From Aldehydirespirator sp965117015 (GTDB taxonomy: Bacteria > Actinomycetota > Acidimicrobiia > Acidimicrobiales > Aldehydirespiratoraceae): a stretch of 64,000 bases of DNA. The translations under genes and the position numbers were made by a program. The stretch lies in assembly GCA_965117015.1 (NCBI GenBank), contig OZ220747.1:3579660-3643659 (forward strand), given 5' to 3'. The notes beneath the pieces are model-generated. The model did not search any database and was not told the DNA's origin. It was given only the letters and a program-made list of their open reading frames with translations. How positions within the stretch are numbered: position 1 is the first letter of the stretch; each line of letters opens with the position of its first letter. This document shows positions 1-8,418 of the stretch, piece by piece.

Positions 1-849
1 CGGGAACTCGCCCACGGCTCCCACCGCGCCGGTGTCGGGCACCGTCGAACGGAGCAGCGCCGGGTCCAAGTCGAAGACATCGCAGGCGGCGAGGGCCAAC
101 TCCATACGACCCGCCGATTCGCCGCCGCAGCAGTGGAAGACCCCGGCCGCGCCCTCGTCGGCTGCGATGCGCCACATGACCTCGGCGCACTCGCTGGCCA
201 GCGACGGCGAGGCCACCATGTTGATGTTGTCGGCCTCCCACACCGCGAAGGGCTCTCCAGCCTCCAGCGCGCCGACTATCGAGGTGACGAAGTATCCGAA
301 GCCGCCGTCCTGCACCCGGGGCGTGTGGTCGCGCATCCAGTGCATGCCGCTGACCGCGGACACCCGAGCCACCGCGGCCCGTTCCGCGCTCAGCATGGCG
401 GCCTGCTCGCTGGCCATCTTTAGCACGCCGTAGATGTTGACCGGGTTGGGCGGGGTGTCCTCGTGGGCTCCGGCCTGGGTGCCGTCGAACACCCAGTCGG
501 TGGACACCAGGATCAGCTTGGCCCCCACTTCATCGGCCGCTCGGGCCAGAGTCTCGGTGGTGCCGACGAAGCTACGCCAGGCCAGGTCCCGGTCGGCGTA
601 CATGGCCGCGAAGTCGTTGAGGATCATCGAGTGGACGATCACGTCGGGCTTGAACCCGGCCACGCTGGCCAATACGGCTTCGTCGTCGAGCAGGTCGAGG
701 CGCTCGGTGGTGAACCCGCCGACATCGGTGGGGACGAACCGGTGGACCGGGCAGTGCACCTCGGCGCCGTGGCGCTCGGCGAACACCTTGACGATGTTCG
801 ACCCGACGAAGCCGGTACCCCCGGTCACATAGGCCCGCACGGTCACCAT
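1..849 (-). CDS. RmlD-like sugar-nucleotide reductase (3' end beyond window)
   Basis: The first 283 residues are visible; the gene continues past the left edge. It starts at ATG 849. The N-terminus has a Rossmann GGTGFVG loop (residues 10-16). The RmlD hallmark STDWVFDG lies near residues 116-123 and the catalytic YGVLK (YxxxK) at 140-144. This makes it an extended short-chain dehydrogenase of the dTDP-4-dehydrorhamnose reductase type, which reduces a nucleotide-activated 4-keto sugar; the true substrate is unknown. It is on the same strand as the inositol operon, but 172 bp with two hairpins separate it from iolG, so co-transcription is doubtful. Other NAD-dependent epimerase-like activities are possible. 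Confidence 0.8.
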   Translation of the reverse strand, partial: MVTVRAYVTGGTGFVGSNIVKVFAERHGAEVHCPVHRFVPTDVGGFTTERLDLLDDEAVLASVAGFKPDVIVHSMILNDFAAMYADRDLAWRSFVGTTETLARAADEVGAKLILVSTDWVFDGTQAGAHEDTPPNPVNIYGVLKMASEQAAMLSAERAAVARVSAVSGMHWMRDHTPRVQDGGFGYFVTSIVGALEAGEPFAVWEADNINMVASPSLASECAEVMWRIAADEGAAGVFHCCGGESAGRMELALAACDVFDLDPALLRSTVPDTGAVGAVGEFP

Positions 850-870
850 CCCGTCCCTCCGGCCCGAACC

Positions 871-990
871 GAATTGGCAGCCCACGACGCCCAAAACGGC
901 CTCCACCGCTGCCAATTCGCGACGCTCGCACCTCCCCGCCGCGAATTGGCAGCCCACAACGCCCAAAACGGCCTCCACCGCTGCCAATTC
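871..990. repeat. Two tandem 48-bp hairpin elements
   Basis: Two copies (871-918 and 943-990) share all but one base. Each is bounded by a perfect 11-bp inverted repeat, GAATTGGCAGC / GCTGCCAATTC, around a 26-bp interior. A 24-bp spacer separates them. They fill most of the gene-free stretch 850-1021 downstream of the iolG-like gene, where they could act as mRNA-stabilising or terminating hairpins. No third copy was seen in the window. They resemble REP/MITE-type elements in form only. Confidence 0.85.
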
Positions 991-1021
991 CCGGATGGGG
1001 TGCGGGCGTCTCGCATCTTGC

Positions 1022-2032
1022 TCAGCCGATCTCGGTGATGGCGACCGGGCGACCCTCGCGGACCGACTTCCAGGCGGCCAGGCCCATCACCAGCGGGGCC
1101 CGGCCGTCGGCCAGGTTCACCGGCGACGGGGCGCCGCCGACCATGGCCACAAAGGCCTCCCACTCAGCCAGGTACGACGGGATGTAGCGATCCAGGAAGA
1201 AGTAGGGCAGCGGCGGGCCATGGGAGCCGTCCCCATCCCAGTACTGCGCGGTGGCCGAGGGCGGATTCTCCGAGCAGGCCATCCCGGCCGACCCGAACGC
1301 CTCCAACCGCTGGTCGTAGCCGTACACCGCCCGGCGACTGTTGTCGATGGTCGTGATGGCTCCGCTGGCGTGGGTCACGACGATCACGGCGGTGTCGAGG
1401 TCGCCGGCTTCGCCGATGGCGGGATCAACCCGCACTCCCCCGGTGGCGTACACCTCGACCGCTTCGCTGCCGGTCACGAAGCGGGCCATGTCGAAGTCGT
1501 GGATGGTCATGTCGCAGAAGATCCCGCCCGACACCTCGATGTAGGCGATCGGCGGCGGATCGGGGTCGCGGCTGGAGATGCGGACCAGATGCACGTCGCC
1601 GACATCGCCGGCGGACACCCGGTCGCGAACCTGGCGGTGAGCCGCGTCGAAACGGCGATTGAAGCCCACCTGCACTGCGATCCCCGCTTCGGTGGCCGCG
1701 GCGATGCCCCGGTCCATTTCGGCCAGGTCCAACGACAGCGGCTTCTCGACAAAGGCAGGCTTGCCTGCGGCGGCGACCTCCACCAGCAGGTCCATGTGGG
1801 TGTCGGTCGAGCTGCATATCGCCACCGCGTCCACGTCGGAGGACTCGATGAGTTCGGCCGCGCTCGACACGTGGCGGGCGCCGAACGCCTCAGCTACGCC
1901 GGCCGCCGCTTCATCGAACACGTCGTAGACGGCGACCAGGTCCGTACCCGCCACCCGTCGGGACACGAGCTCGGCGTGCATCGAGCCGATGCGGCCACAG
2001 CCCAGCAGCCCGACGCGAACGACATCACTCAC
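1022..2032 (-). CDS. iolG: Inositol 2-dehydrogenase-like Gfo/Idh/MocA oxidoreductase
   Basis: A 336-residue protein. It probably oxidises the C2 hydroxyl of myo-inositol, or of a related cyclitol, to an inosose with NAD(P)+. The N-terminal Rossmann motif GLLGCGRIGS is at residues 8-17. The family EKP motif (VEKPLSL) follows, then DMTIHDFDMARF, which carries the D-x3-H pair typical of IolG active sites. GTG 2032 was chosen because it overlaps the upstream TGA (GTGA) and gives the normal family start MSDVVRVGLLG. It is the last gene of the leftward iol/moc-like train. Whether the substrate is myo-inositol or a methylated or aminated cyclitol cannot be decided from sequence. Confidence 0.85.
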   Translation of the reverse strand: MSDVVRVGLLGCGRIGSMHAELVSRRVAGTDLVAVYDVFDEAAAGVAEAFGARHVSSAAELIESSDVDAVAICSSTDTHMDLLVEVAAAGKPAFVEKPLSLDLAEMDRGIAAATEAGIAVQVGFNRRFDAAHRQVRDRVSAGDVGDVHLVRISSRDPDPPPIAYIEVSGGIFCDMTIHDFDMARFVTGSEAVEVYATGGVRVDPAIGEAGDLDTAVIVVTHASGAITTIDNSRRAVYGYDQRLEAFGSAGMACSENPPSATAQYWDGDGSHGPPLPYFFLDRYIPSYLAEWEAFVAMVGGAPSPVNLADGRAPLVMGLAAWKSVREGRPVAITEIG

Positions 2033-3486
2033 TGCGTGGTGTCCGCCGGTGCGAGCGGCTCCAGCCGCGAGACCACCCGGCCGTTGCGGAGCGCTACGTC
2101 GTAGAGGGTTATCGGCTCGGTGGCCGGGTATCGCAACGCCTCGCCGGTTCGCAGGTCGAAGCATCCGTTGTGCTTGGGGCACTCGACCATGCAGTCGAGC
2201 ACCGCTCCCTCGGCCAGATGGGCCTGGCCGTGGGTGCACAGCCCGTCGCTCAGCACGAATTCGCCGCCGGGGTCATCGGGTTCGATGTCGTCGGGGTCGA
2301 GGCGGTACAGCGCGTAGGTGGCTTCGCCCCGGTCGATCCGGCGGGCCGACCCGGCGCTCAGGCCCTCGGCCGGGCCGAGATCCACCAGGCCGTCGTGCAT
2401 CTCGCCGGCCCAGGCGGTGAGACCGGTGTCCACGAAGGTCCGCCCCGAGCCGGCCATGTCGGGCACGTCGGGGCGGGGATCGTCGTAGGACGGGTCGCGC
2501 CACTGGCGGCGAAGCGTGGAGAAGATCCGCCGGTAGGCGCTGATGGTGGACGGGTCCGGCGGGGCCAGGTACTCCTGGATCTCCGCGTGGAGAGCCGGCA
2601 GCGCGTAGTACGGCACGGTGGGGAAGATGTGGTGCTCGACGTGGTAGTTCATGTTCGAGTACAGGAACCTCAGCACCGGGTTCATGTACACGGTCCGGGA
2701 GTTGTAGCGATGATCGAGCACGTCCTCGCGCAGCCCGGCGTGCTGCGTGGCGCCGAAGAACACCATGAGCCACGCCCCGTAGAACGTCGGCAGCCCGATG
2801 TACAGAGCCGGCACGATCGAGCCGATGGCGACGCACCACACGGCGGTGCCGCCCAACACGGCGATGTAGGCCCTCGACTCCCACTTGAGCTTGGGCAGCT
2901 CGTCGGTGGGGATGAAGTCCCGGGCGTCGTCGTCGAACCGGCCCGCGGCATGTTTGAGGGTGCGCCACACCGCCTTGGGGAGGATCAGCACCGGCACGTA
3001 GACCCCGAGCACCCTGCGCATGGACGACGGGCGGGGGAACATGATCTCCGGGTCGCGCCCCACCACGATCGTGTCGGTGTGGTGGCGCACATGGGACCAG
3101 CGCCACAGCGTGGGCTGGCGCAGCAGCATGAACGACGCGATGTAGTAGACGACATCGTTCAGCCACTTGGTCCTGAACGCGGTGCCGTGCCCGCACTCGT
3201 GCCAGCGAGAGTCGCCAGCGCCGCCGTAGAGCGCTCCGTAGGCCATGAAGGCGGGCACCGCCCACCATGTGCCCAGGGCTCGGAAGGCCAGGTAGCCGAA
3301 GAAGGCCAGCAGTCCGAGCCACAGGACGGTGTCGCGGGCGGCCCGGGCGTTGGTGCGGACCTGGAGGGCTCTGAGCCGCTCAGGATCGATGGGCGGGCGG
3401 AACCACTCCGCCTCCACCAGGCCTCTCTCGATGGCCAGCCTGGAGTCGTTCCCGGTGAGGCCGTAGTCCCGCACGGCTGCGGTCAC
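2029..3486 (-). CDS. Membrane desaturase/hydroxylase fused to a Rieske ferredoxin (MocD-MocE-like)
   Basis: A 485-residue protein with two parts. Residues 1-330 form a membrane di-iron fatty-acid-desaturase/AlkB-like domain with three histidine boxes: HECGH (96-100), HVRHH (132-136) and HVEHH (282-286). Hydrophobic segments lie around residues 53-90 and 205-245. Residues ~365-480 form a Rieske [2Fe-2S] domain with Cys417-x-His419 and Cys436-x2-His439. In rhizobial rhizopine catabolism the oxygenase MocD and the ferredoxin MocE are separate proteins; here they appear joined. I infer an electron-transfer-competent oxygenase that removes or oxidises a substituent, such as an O-methyl group, on the inositol ring. 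It overlaps neighbours by 4 nt at both ends, so it belongs to the operon. A true lipid desaturase is the alternative. Confidence 0.8.
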   Translation of the reverse strand: MTAAVRDYGLTGNDSRLAIERGLVEAEWFRPPIDPERLRALQVRTNARAARDTVLWLGLLAFFGYLAFRALGTWWAVPAFMAYGALYGGAGDSRWHECGHGTAFRTKWLNDVVYYIASFMLLRQPTLWRWSHVRHHTDTIVVGRDPEIMFPRPSSMRRVLGVYVPVLILPKAVWRTLKHAAGRFDDDARDFIPTDELPKLKWESRAYIAVLGGTAVWCVAIGSIVPALYIGLPTFYGAWLMVFFGATQHAGLREDVLDHRYNSRTVYMNPVLRFLYSNMNYHVEHHIFPTVPYYALPALHAEIQEYLAPPDPSTISAYRRIFSTLRRQWRDPSYDDPRPDVPDMAGSGRTFVDTGLTAWAGEMHDGLVDLGPAEGLSAGSARRIDRGEATYALYRLDPDDIEPDDPGGEFVLSDGLCTHGQAHLAEGAVLDCMVECPKHNGCFDLRTGEALRYPATEPITLYDVALRNGRVVSRLEPLAPADTTQ

Positions 3487-4328
3487 CGCGGCACCCCCAC
3501 AGCGGTGGCCGGCGGCCCCAAGTCCGTCCCGGGAAACACCGAATCACCCGCGCCCAGCACCGTCTGATCCCACTCCACCACCGCGCCGGTCATCATTCCC
3601 GACTCGGAGGTGGCCAGGTGCACGACGGTGCGGGCGATCTCCGAGGGCTTGATCAGCCGGCCGAACGGCATCTCGGCCTCGGCCCGCTCCAGCCAGCCGT
3701 CGGTGGCGCCGTCGAACGTGCGCTGCACGATGTCCTCGTTGGGGGTGTCCATCCATCCCGGGCACAGCAGGTTCACGCGGATGCGGTGACGCATCAGCGA
3801 GAAGGCCAGATTGCGGGTCATGGTCACCAGCGCCCCCTTGGAAGTGGCGTACGGCAGCAGCTTGGGCGGCCCGCCCCGTCCCGCGATGGACCCGATGAGC
3901 ACGATCGTGCCCTCGATCGACTCGCGGGCCATGATCCTCGCCACGCCCTGGCTCAGCAATCCGGGCGCCTTGACGTTGACGGCCAGCATTGCGTCCCACA
4001 GTTCGGGGGTGGTGTCCCAAACCGTGCCGCGGTCGGTGATGGCCGCGCTGCTGACGAAGCTGTGGCAGGCGCCGAAGCTCTCATCGAGGGCCGCGATGAC
4101 GCGCTCGCATGCGTCAGCGCGGGCGAGGTCGGCGGCCAGGAACTCCGCGCGGCACTGGTCAGTCCGCAGGGATGCCGCGGCCGCCTCGCCCTTGGCTCCG
4201 TCCCGGCCGACCAGAAGCAGGCCGGAGGCTCCCTCGGACACCAGCCGCTGCGCCACCGCGTAGCCGAGGCCCTGCGAGCCGCCCGTGATCAGCGCCACGC
4301 CGCCGCGGAAGGAGCCCGGATCAGTCAC
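3483..4328 (-). CDS. Short-chain dehydrogenase/reductase
   Basis: A classical SDR of 281 residues. The cofactor loop GGSQGLG is near residues 16-22. The catalytic set is a Ser in IGSIAG and YATSKGAL (YxxxK). It is NAD(P)-dependent. It lies between iolD and the desaturase-Rieske gene and its stop overlaps the latter's ATG (ATGA), so it is part of the catabolic operon. In this setting it may oxidise a secondary hydroxyl of a cyclitol or handle an intermediate after demethylation; the substrate is inferred from context only. Confidence 0.85.
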   Translation of the reverse strand: MTDPGSFRGGVALITGGSQGLGYAVAQRLVSEGASGLLLVGRDGAKGEAAAASLRTDQCRAEFLAADLARADACERVIAALDESFGACHSFVSSAAITDRGTVWDTTPELWDAMLAVNVKAPGLLSQGVARIMARESIEGTIVLIGSIAGRGGPPKLLPYATSKGALVTMTRNLAFSLMRHRIRVNLLCPGWMDTPNEDIVQRTFDGATDGWLERAEAEMPFGRLIKPSEIARTVVHLATSESGMMTGAVVEWDQTVLGAGDSVFPGTDLGPPATAVGVPR

Positions 4329-4362
4329 CGGCCCACCCGCTACCAGACACGGCCCTCATTCT

Positions 4363-6261
4363 CTACCAGCCCACCCGCTGGGAGGAGCGGGCCTCGTCGA
4401 AGCCGGCGCGGGCCTCGAGCACGGCGGGGAGGGCGCTCACCTCGGGCACGCTGACCTCCCAAAAGGCACCGCCCTCGGTCCAGGAGCTCGGATGGGTCTT
4501 CAGCGCGATGACGTAGGTGCGATCAGCCTCCCTGGCCCGCTCGATGGCCGCTTCTAGCTCGGCCACCGTGCGCACCGTCTCGGCGCCACAGCCCATCGAG
4601 GCCGCGTGGGCCGCGAAGTCCACTTCGACGACATCGGTGCCGTCGGCGAGGTCGGTGCGGCAGTCCGACATGAAGTTGTTGAACGACACGCCGCCCGCGG
4701 AGACCTGCAGCCGGTCGATGATGGCGAAGCCGCCGTTGTCGCAGACGATGACGATGAGCTTGTGCCCCGACAGCACCGTGCTGTAGAGGTCGCTGTTCAT
4801 CATCAGGTACGAGCCGTCGCCGACCAGCGCGATCACCTCGCGGTCGGGCATGGCCATCTTCGCTCCCCAGGCCCCCGAGATCTCATACCCCATGCACGAG
4901 TAGCCGTACTCGCAGTCGAACGAATGGACGCCCTGCGAGCGCCACCCGCTGATCAGCTCGCCCGGGAATCCCCCGGCGGCGGTGACCACGTAGGTGGACT
5001 CGCCGGCAGCCCGGTCTACCGCTCCGACGACCTGCGCGTAGGTGGGGAGGTCGTCGGGGGCGCCGTCGCCGTTGCCGGCTCCCACCGATCCCAGCATCAC
5101 CGGAGCGGCGATCTTGTCGATGTACGCGTGGTACTGGGCCGTCTCTGAGGCGGCTCTCACCGACCAGGACTGCGGGGCCCGGTAGTCCCCGACGGCCGCG
5201 CCCAGCTCGGCCAGCCCCTCCCTGGCGTCGGCCACCAGCGGGAACGACCGGTGCTTGACCGCGTCGAAGCGGGCCGCGTTCAAACCGATGATGCGGGCCG
5301 CCTCGTCTCCGAACACGGTCCACGAGCCGGTCACGAAGTCTCCGAGGCGGGTGCCCACCGCCAGCACGACATCGGCCTCCGCCGCCATGGCATTGGCCGA
5401 GACGCAGCCGGTCACGCCGATCGGTCCGCAGTTGAGGGGGTGGTGAGCGGGCAGCGAGGTGCGGCCCGCGGTGGTCTCGACCACCGGGATCCCGTGAGCC
5501 TCTGCGAAGGCGGCCAGCTGCTCCTCGGCCAGCGACCAGCGGACGCCGCCGCCGGCGATGATCAGCGGACGTTGCGCGCCGGCCAGCACCGCCGCGGCCC
5601 TGCGCAGCTCGCCCCGGTCGGGCCTGGGCCGGCGGATCTCGTGCACAGTGTCGGTGAAGAAGCGAGCCGGATAGTCGTAGGCGTCGCCCTGCACGTCCTG
5701 GGGCAGCCCGATGAAGGCCGGGCCGCAGTCACCCGGATCGAGCATGGTGTGGACGGCGTGCGGCAGCGAGTGCACGACCTGCTCGGGCGCGGTGATCCGG
5801 TCCCAGAAGCGCACCACGGCCCGGAAGGCGTCGTTGACGGTCGTGGTGGGGGAACCGAAGTGCTCGACCTGCTGCAGCACCGGATCGACGATGCGGTGGT
5901 CGAAGGTGTCGCCCGAGATCAGCAGCAGCGGCAGCCGGTTGGACAGCGCCACCGCGGCCGCGGTCACCATGTTGGTGGCACCCGGGCCGATCGAGCTGGT
6001 GGCCACCATGATCCGGCGCCGCCTGTGGGCCCGGGTGAAGCCGCAGGCTGCCAGGGCCATGCCCTGCTCGTTCTGGCCGCGCCAGGTGGGCAGCGTGTCG
6101 CCGGCCCGCTCCAGCTCGTGGCCCAGGCAGGTGACGTTGCCGTGGCCGAAGATGGCGAACACGCCCGCGAACAGCGGCACGGTCGCGCCGTCGACCTCTA
6201 TGTGCTGGGCTGCGAGGTAGCGGACCACCGCCCCCGAAGTAGTGAGCCTTACCGTCTCCAT
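4363..6261 (-). CDS. iolD: 3D-(3,5/4)-trihydroxycyclohexane-1,2-dione hydrolase
   Basis: A 632-residue ThDP-dependent enzyme of the acetolactate-synthase superfamily, close to the usual IolD length. It opens the cyclohexane ring of the inosose dehydration product to 5-deoxyglucuronate. The conserved ThDP-activating glutamate sits in GQNEQGMAL (about E65). The ThDP/Mg motif begins at GDGSY (481-485) and reaches DNGG about 27 residues later. Residues FGHGNVTCLG near 38-47 are typical of IolD. It is 34 bp from the SDR gene downstream and 28 bp from the Gfo/Idh gene upstream, all on the same strand. This gene is the firmest marker that the locus degrades an inositol. Confidence 0.93.
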   Translation of the reverse strand: METVRLTTSGAVVRYLAAQHIEVDGATVPLFAGVFAIFGHGNVTCLGHELERAGDTLPTWRGQNEQGMALAACGFTRAHRRRRIMVATSSIGPGATNMVTAAAVALSNRLPLLLISGDTFDHRIVDPVLQQVEHFGSPTTTVNDAFRAVVRFWDRITAPEQVVHSLPHAVHTMLDPGDCGPAFIGLPQDVQGDAYDYPARFFTDTVHEIRRPRPDRGELRRAAAVLAGAQRPLIIAGGGVRWSLAEEQLAAFAEAHGIPVVETTAGRTSLPAHHPLNCGPIGVTGCVSANAMAAEADVVLAVGTRLGDFVTGSWTVFGDEAARIIGLNAARFDAVKHRSFPLVADAREGLAELGAAVGDYRAPQSWSVRAASETAQYHAYIDKIAAPVMLGSVGAGNGDGAPDDLPTYAQVVGAVDRAAGESTYVVTAAGGFPGELISGWRSQGVHSFDCEYGYSCMGYEISGAWGAKMAMPDREVIALVGDGSYLMMNSDLYSTVLSGHKLIVIVCDNGGFAIIDRLQVSAGGVSFNNFMSDCRTDLADGTDVVEVDFAAHAASMGCGAETVRTVAELEAAIERAREADRTYVIALKTHPSSWTEGGAFWEVSVPEVSALPAVLEARAGFDEARSSQRVGW

Positions 6262-6289
6262 GGCCTGCCTCTCTGTGGCCTCCCGGCCC

Positions 6290-7465
6290 TCAGTCGATCC
6301 TCACTGATACCACATCCGTCCAGGCGCCGGTCTCCCAGCTGCGCAGCAGCGCGGCCTGCACGCTCACATACTCCAGCGCCTGCTCCATCCCGGCCGAATG
6401 GGGCCGGCCCTCGGCCACCGCGGCCAGGAATTCGTGGTCCTGGATGGTCACCACGTCCTCGAACCCGATCGAGTTGGCCTCGCCGGGAACGAAGCCCGCG
6501 TGATACGGGTGGCGCTCGCCGGCGTAGACGGTGGTGTAGCCCCGGTCACCCTCGATGATGTTGAACAGGCGCATCTGGTTCATGGTCTCGAAGTTCCAGC
6601 TGAGAGCACCGTCGGTGCCGTGGACGTCGAAGGCCATCTGGCTCTGCGGCCCCACCATCGTCCGGCTCACCTCGAAGGTGCCGCGGCTGCCGTTGGCGAA
6701 CACGGCCATGGCCCCGAAGTAGTCCTCGTTGGTGACCACCCCGACCGGGTCGCCCGGCTCGCCCCGGTCGTAGTGGGTGCCCGACGCGGACGGCAGGGGC
6801 CGCTCCTTGATGAACGTCTCGCCGGTGCCCACCACCCGCAAGATCGGGCCGTTGAGCATCGTGGCCAGGTCGATGGCGTGGCTGAGGATGTCGGTGGAGA
6901 CGCCGTGGCCCGCCTGATCGATCAGGAAGCGCCAGCTGAGCAGGCCGAGCGGATCGGCGCCGTACATGGAGAAGAAGCGGCCCCGGTAGTTGGTGATCTG
7001 GCCCAGTTCGCCCGCCTCTATCAGGTTGCGGGCGTGTTGCACGAGCGGCACGAACCGGTAGTTGTAGCCGACCCCGGTGATGACACCCGCGTCACGACAG
7101 GCTTTCTCGGCCCGGGCCGTCTGGATGGGAGTGCCCCCGACGGGCTTCTCGCAGAACACGTGCCTGCCGGCCGCGGCGGCCGCCTCGACCAGCTCGCAGT
7201 GCACCATGTTGGGCGCGCAGATCACGACCACGTCCACGTCGGGGTGGTCCACCGCCACCCGCCAATCTTCGGTGGCCTCGCGGAAGCCGAAGTCCCTCAG
7301 GGCGACGGCCCGCCGCTCTGCCAGCGTGTCGGCGCACACCGTCAGCTCGGCGCGGTATCCCAGGCTGTCGAAGATCAACGGCAGGCGCGCGTAGGACCGG
7401 GCGTGGGCCTGGCCCATCCAGCCGAAGCCGATCACGGCGATCCCGATGGGGCGCTGGGTGCTCAT
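6290..7465 (-). CDS. Second Gfo/Idh/MocA-family oxidoreductase
   Basis: A 391-residue protein with an N-terminal Rossmann motif AVIGFGWMGQAHA, the EKP motif (FCEKPVGG) and a long C-terminal substrate domain. It is longer than, and clearly different from, the IolG-like protein at 1022-2032. ATG 7465 overlaps the TGA of the upstream dehydrogenase gene (ATGA). Proteins of this family oxidise cyclitols, scyllo-inositol, inosamines or sugars. A second family member in the operon suggests that two ring positions or two epimers are oxidised. No specific substrate can be assigned. Confidence 0.82.
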   Translation of the reverse strand: MSTQRPIGIAVIGFGWMGQAHARSYARLPLIFDSLGYRAELTVCADTLAERRAVALRDFGFREATEDWRVAVDHPDVDVVVICAPNMVHCELVEAAAAAGRHVFCEKPVGGTPIQTARAEKACRDAGVITGVGYNYRFVPLVQHARNLIEAGELGQITNYRGRFFSMYGADPLGLLSWRFLIDQAGHGVSTDILSHAIDLATMLNGPILRVVGTGETFIKERPLPSASGTHYDRGEPGDPVGVVTNEDYFGAMAVFANGSRGTFEVSRTMVGPQSQMAFDVHGTDGALSWNFETMNQMRLFNIIEGDRGYTTVYAGERHPYHAGFVPGEANSIGFEDVVTIQDHEFLAAVAEGRPHSAGMEQALEYVSVQAALLRSWETGAWTDVVSVRID

Positions 7466-8418
7466 GAGGCCCTCCGGCGGTCGACGGCGGGATCGGCCGC
7501 GGCCGGATCGAGCAGGTGCTCGGGGCTGCCTCCCCGCAGCCACTGCGCCGCCTGGCCCAGCGCCTGGTCGAGAAGCCTGACCATTCCCGCGGTGGTCGAC
7601 GACGCGACGTGCGGGGTGACGATCACATCGTCGCGCTCGAGCAGCGGATGGCCCACCGGCAGCGGCTCGGGCTCAGTCACGTCCAGCCCGGCCCCGGCGA
7701 TGCGGCCCGACTCCAGTCCGGCGAGCAGCGCGTCCTGGTCGATCAGCGCTCCCCGGGCACAGTTGATGATGATGGACCCCGGCTTCATGGACGCGACGGC
7801 GCGGGCGTCGACGATGTGGCGGGTGGCCCCGGTGGCGGGCGCGTGCAGCGACAGCACATCACTGCCGCGCCAGAGATCGTCAAGGGTTACGGGCTGTCCC
7901 ACGGCCGCAATGTCGGAGGGGTCGAGATGCGGATCGTGGACCAGCACCCTCATGCCGAGCGCGGCCCCGTAATGCCCCACGCGGCTGCCGATGCGCCCGC
8001 AGCCCAGCAGCCCCAGAGTCCGGCCGTGAAGCTCCAGGGCGCGGTGGTTGACCCGGTAGTCGCCCAAACCGGCCGCGAGCCCGCGCTCGGCGGGCTTGAC
8101 CCGCTTGGACACGGCCAGCAGCAGCGCCAGGGCGTGCTCGGCGGTCGACACGGTGGGAGCGTCGGGAGCGTTGCACGCGGCCACGCCGGCCGCGGCGCAC
8201 TCCGCCACCGCCACGTTGTCGTAGCCGATGCCGGCGCGGGCCACCACCTTCAGGCGGGGCAGGCGGCGGCAAGCGTCGGAGTCCCAGGACTTCTCTGCCC
8301 CGACCACGGCACCGTCGGCCGCGGCGAGGTCGTCGGTCAGCTCGACGTCGTCGGGGACGGAGACCTCGGGCGGCGGCCGGCGGTCGATCCAGATGCGCCA
8401 CCGCGCCGGGCCGCTCAT
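7462..8418 (-). CDS. D-2-hydroxyacid dehydrogenase
   Basis: A 318-residue NAD-dependent dehydrogenase of the phosphoglycerate/glyoxylate reductase class. The Rossmann motif is GLLGCGRIGSRVG. The catalytic triad is visible as Arg in NCARGALID, Glu in VTEPEP and His in TPHVAS. It overlaps iolC (upstream) and the Gfo/Idh gene (downstream) by 4 nt each, using ATG 8418. It is not part of the standard inositol pathway. It could reduce or oxidise a 2-keto/2-hydroxy acid released after ring opening, which supports a modified pathway. That role is inferred. Confidence 0.85.
   Translation of the reverse strand: MSGPARWRIWIDRRPPPEVSVPDDVELTDDLAAADGAVVGAEKSWDSDACRRLPRLKVVARAGIGYDNVAVAECAAAGVAACNAPDAPTVSTAEHALALLLAVSKRVKPAERGLAAGLGDYRVNHRALELHGRTLGLLGCGRIGSRVGHYGAALGMRVLVHDPHLDPSDIAAVGQPVTLDDLWRGSDVLSLHAPATGATRHIVDARAVASMKPGSIIINCARGALIDQDALLAGLESGRIAGAGLDVTEPEPLPVGHPLLERDDVIVTPHVASSTTAGMVRLLDQALGQAAQWLRGGSPEHLLDPAAADPAVDRRRAS

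Noticed and set aside
1..832. Open plus-strand frames opposite the RmlD-like gene
   Set aside because: They lack recognisable motifs; the minus strand encodes a clear RmlD with the STDWVFDG and YxxxK motifs.
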